This document shows, piece by piece, positions 6,885-7,174 of a DNA stretch of 7,174 nt. The DNA comes from Desulfobacterales bacterium. Lineage in GTDB: Bacteria > Desulfobacterota > Desulfobacteria > Desulfobacterales > JAUCGF01. How positions within the stretch are numbered: position 1 is the stretch's first letter; each line of letters starts with the position of its first letter. Made by a program: the position numbers and the translations under genes. The DNA is taken from assembly GCA_029940345.1 (NCBI GenBank), contig JAOZRC010000272.1, forward strand, positions 1 through 7,174, given 5' to 3'. Below the pieces are notes generated by a model that saw only the letters and a list, made by a program, of their open reading frames with translations, made no database searches and was not told where the DNA came from.

Positions 6885-6991
6885 TATAGACGTTCAGATA
6901 ATCAATGTCACTGCGTTATCGGTCGGAGATATATTAAAGTGTATTATCTCCTCCCTCTATCCTTGTGACATTAATAATCTGAACGTCTATA
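6885..6991. mobile_element. 107-bp MITE-like palindromic element
   Basis: The 27-bp arms at 6885-6911 and 6965-6991 (TATAGACGTTCAGAT... at each end) match in 25 of 27 positions. A nested stem GGAGATA/TATCTCC (from 6925 and ending 6951) lies inside. There is no coding capacity. Short size, near-perfect terminal inverted repeats and TA at each edge fit a non-autonomous element mobilised by an IS630/Tc1-mariner-type transposase, which targets TA; that assignment is inferred. An alternative is a structured RNA or a protein-bound cruciform. Confidence 0.55.
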
Positions 6992-7125
6992 GCACTCTGG
7001 AGAAAAGTGTAAACTGCTTTTGAGCCAATATGAAGGATACTTCAATTTCACACCGTTGCGAACAGGACAGTCAGGGCTGAAAGATAAAATAGGTATTGTA
7101 TCCCCCGATTCCCGATTCCGGCTTA

Positions 7126-7174
7126 GAGCCTGTTTGGAAAGTCGTGATCGAAGCGAAAAAGTGTGAGAGCGAGG
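7126..7174. mobile_element. Possible end of an IS5-family-like insertion sequence, cut by the window edge
   Basis: After TTA (7123-7125) the sequence GAGCCTGTTTGGAAAG begins. GAGCCT-type ends next to a TA-containing target resemble some IS5-family (IS427-type) elements as I remember them. The opposite end and any transposase are outside the window, so this is a weak call. Confidence 0.2.

Larger units (their letters stand above)
6784..7040. repeat. Dispersed inverted pair containing GTATCCTTCAT
   Basis: Bases 6784-6801 (GTATCCTTCAT then TTTTTGGC) match the reverse complement of 7024-7040 (GTATCCTTCAT then ATTGGC), with one mismatch and one indel over 17-18 bp. The pair encloses the hairpin at 6842 and the palindrome at 6885 but is not centred on either. 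It may be ends of an older inserted element or two relics of the same sequence. Confidence 0.5.
6442..7174. other. 733-bp gene-free, repeat-rich region
   Basis: No open frame here has a recognisable product or convincing start signals. The region holds the operon's leader, three copies of a 31-bp repeat, a 39-nt hairpin, a 107-bp palindrome, a dispersed inverted pair and a possible IS end at the right edge. The density of inverted structures suggests a landing zone for small mobile elements beside the CHAT operon. Confidence 0.6.

Noticed and set aside
6885..6991. Integron attC site
   Set aside because: Length is in range, but the core sites (GTTRRRY and its inverse) are not at the ends and no cassette gene lies beside it.

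Overview
The window suggests an AT-leaning Gram-negative bacterium with large signalling or conflict proteins. TPR, STAND ATPase and CHAT protease genes are typical of Desulfobacterota, cyanobacteria and other bacteria with complex lifestyles. No taxonomic marker is present, so a Desulfobacterota-like host is only a guess. It looks like an accessory, defence-like region.

Layout. (1) 2-2316, + strand: the C-terminal part of an NB-ARC/STAND ATPase whose P-loop lies upstream of the window. It carries a winged-helix-like region and then a very regular array of 42-residue (126-bp) kinesin-light-chain-type TPRs. The array is split into two frames by one missing base at an A8 tract (1274-1281). The interruption is exactly a dnaX-type A_AAA_AAG heptamer in the phase needed to join the halves by -1 frameshifting. 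It could be decay, a sequencing error or programmed recoding. (2) 2341-6030, - strand, tail-to-tail with gene 1 and only 24 bp away: a 1229-residue CHAT protease fused to an NB-ARC ATPase and C-terminal TPRs, with catalytic His222/Cys284 and Walker A Lys439 intact. (3) 6103-6441, - strand, directly upstream in the same probable operon: an unrecognised 112-residue, strongly acidic protein. (4) 6442-7174: no convincing gene, but much secondary structure. It holds three copies of a 31-bp repeat (two direct, one inverted) just upstream of the operon start, a 39-nt hairpin, a 107-bp MITE-like palindrome with 27-bp arms, a dispersed GTATCCTTCAT inverted pair, and a possible IS5-family-like end at the window edge.

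Working model (inference): the CHAT-STAND-TPR protein is a caspase-like, NTP-gated sensor-protease in which the TPRs sense a trigger, the NB-ARC oligomerises and CHAT cleaves a target. The small acidic protein is a candidate partner, inhibitor or substrate. The convergent NB-ARC-TPR gene is a second STAND receptor with a rapidly expanding recognition array. Nothing in the sequence proves joint function of the two convergent genes.
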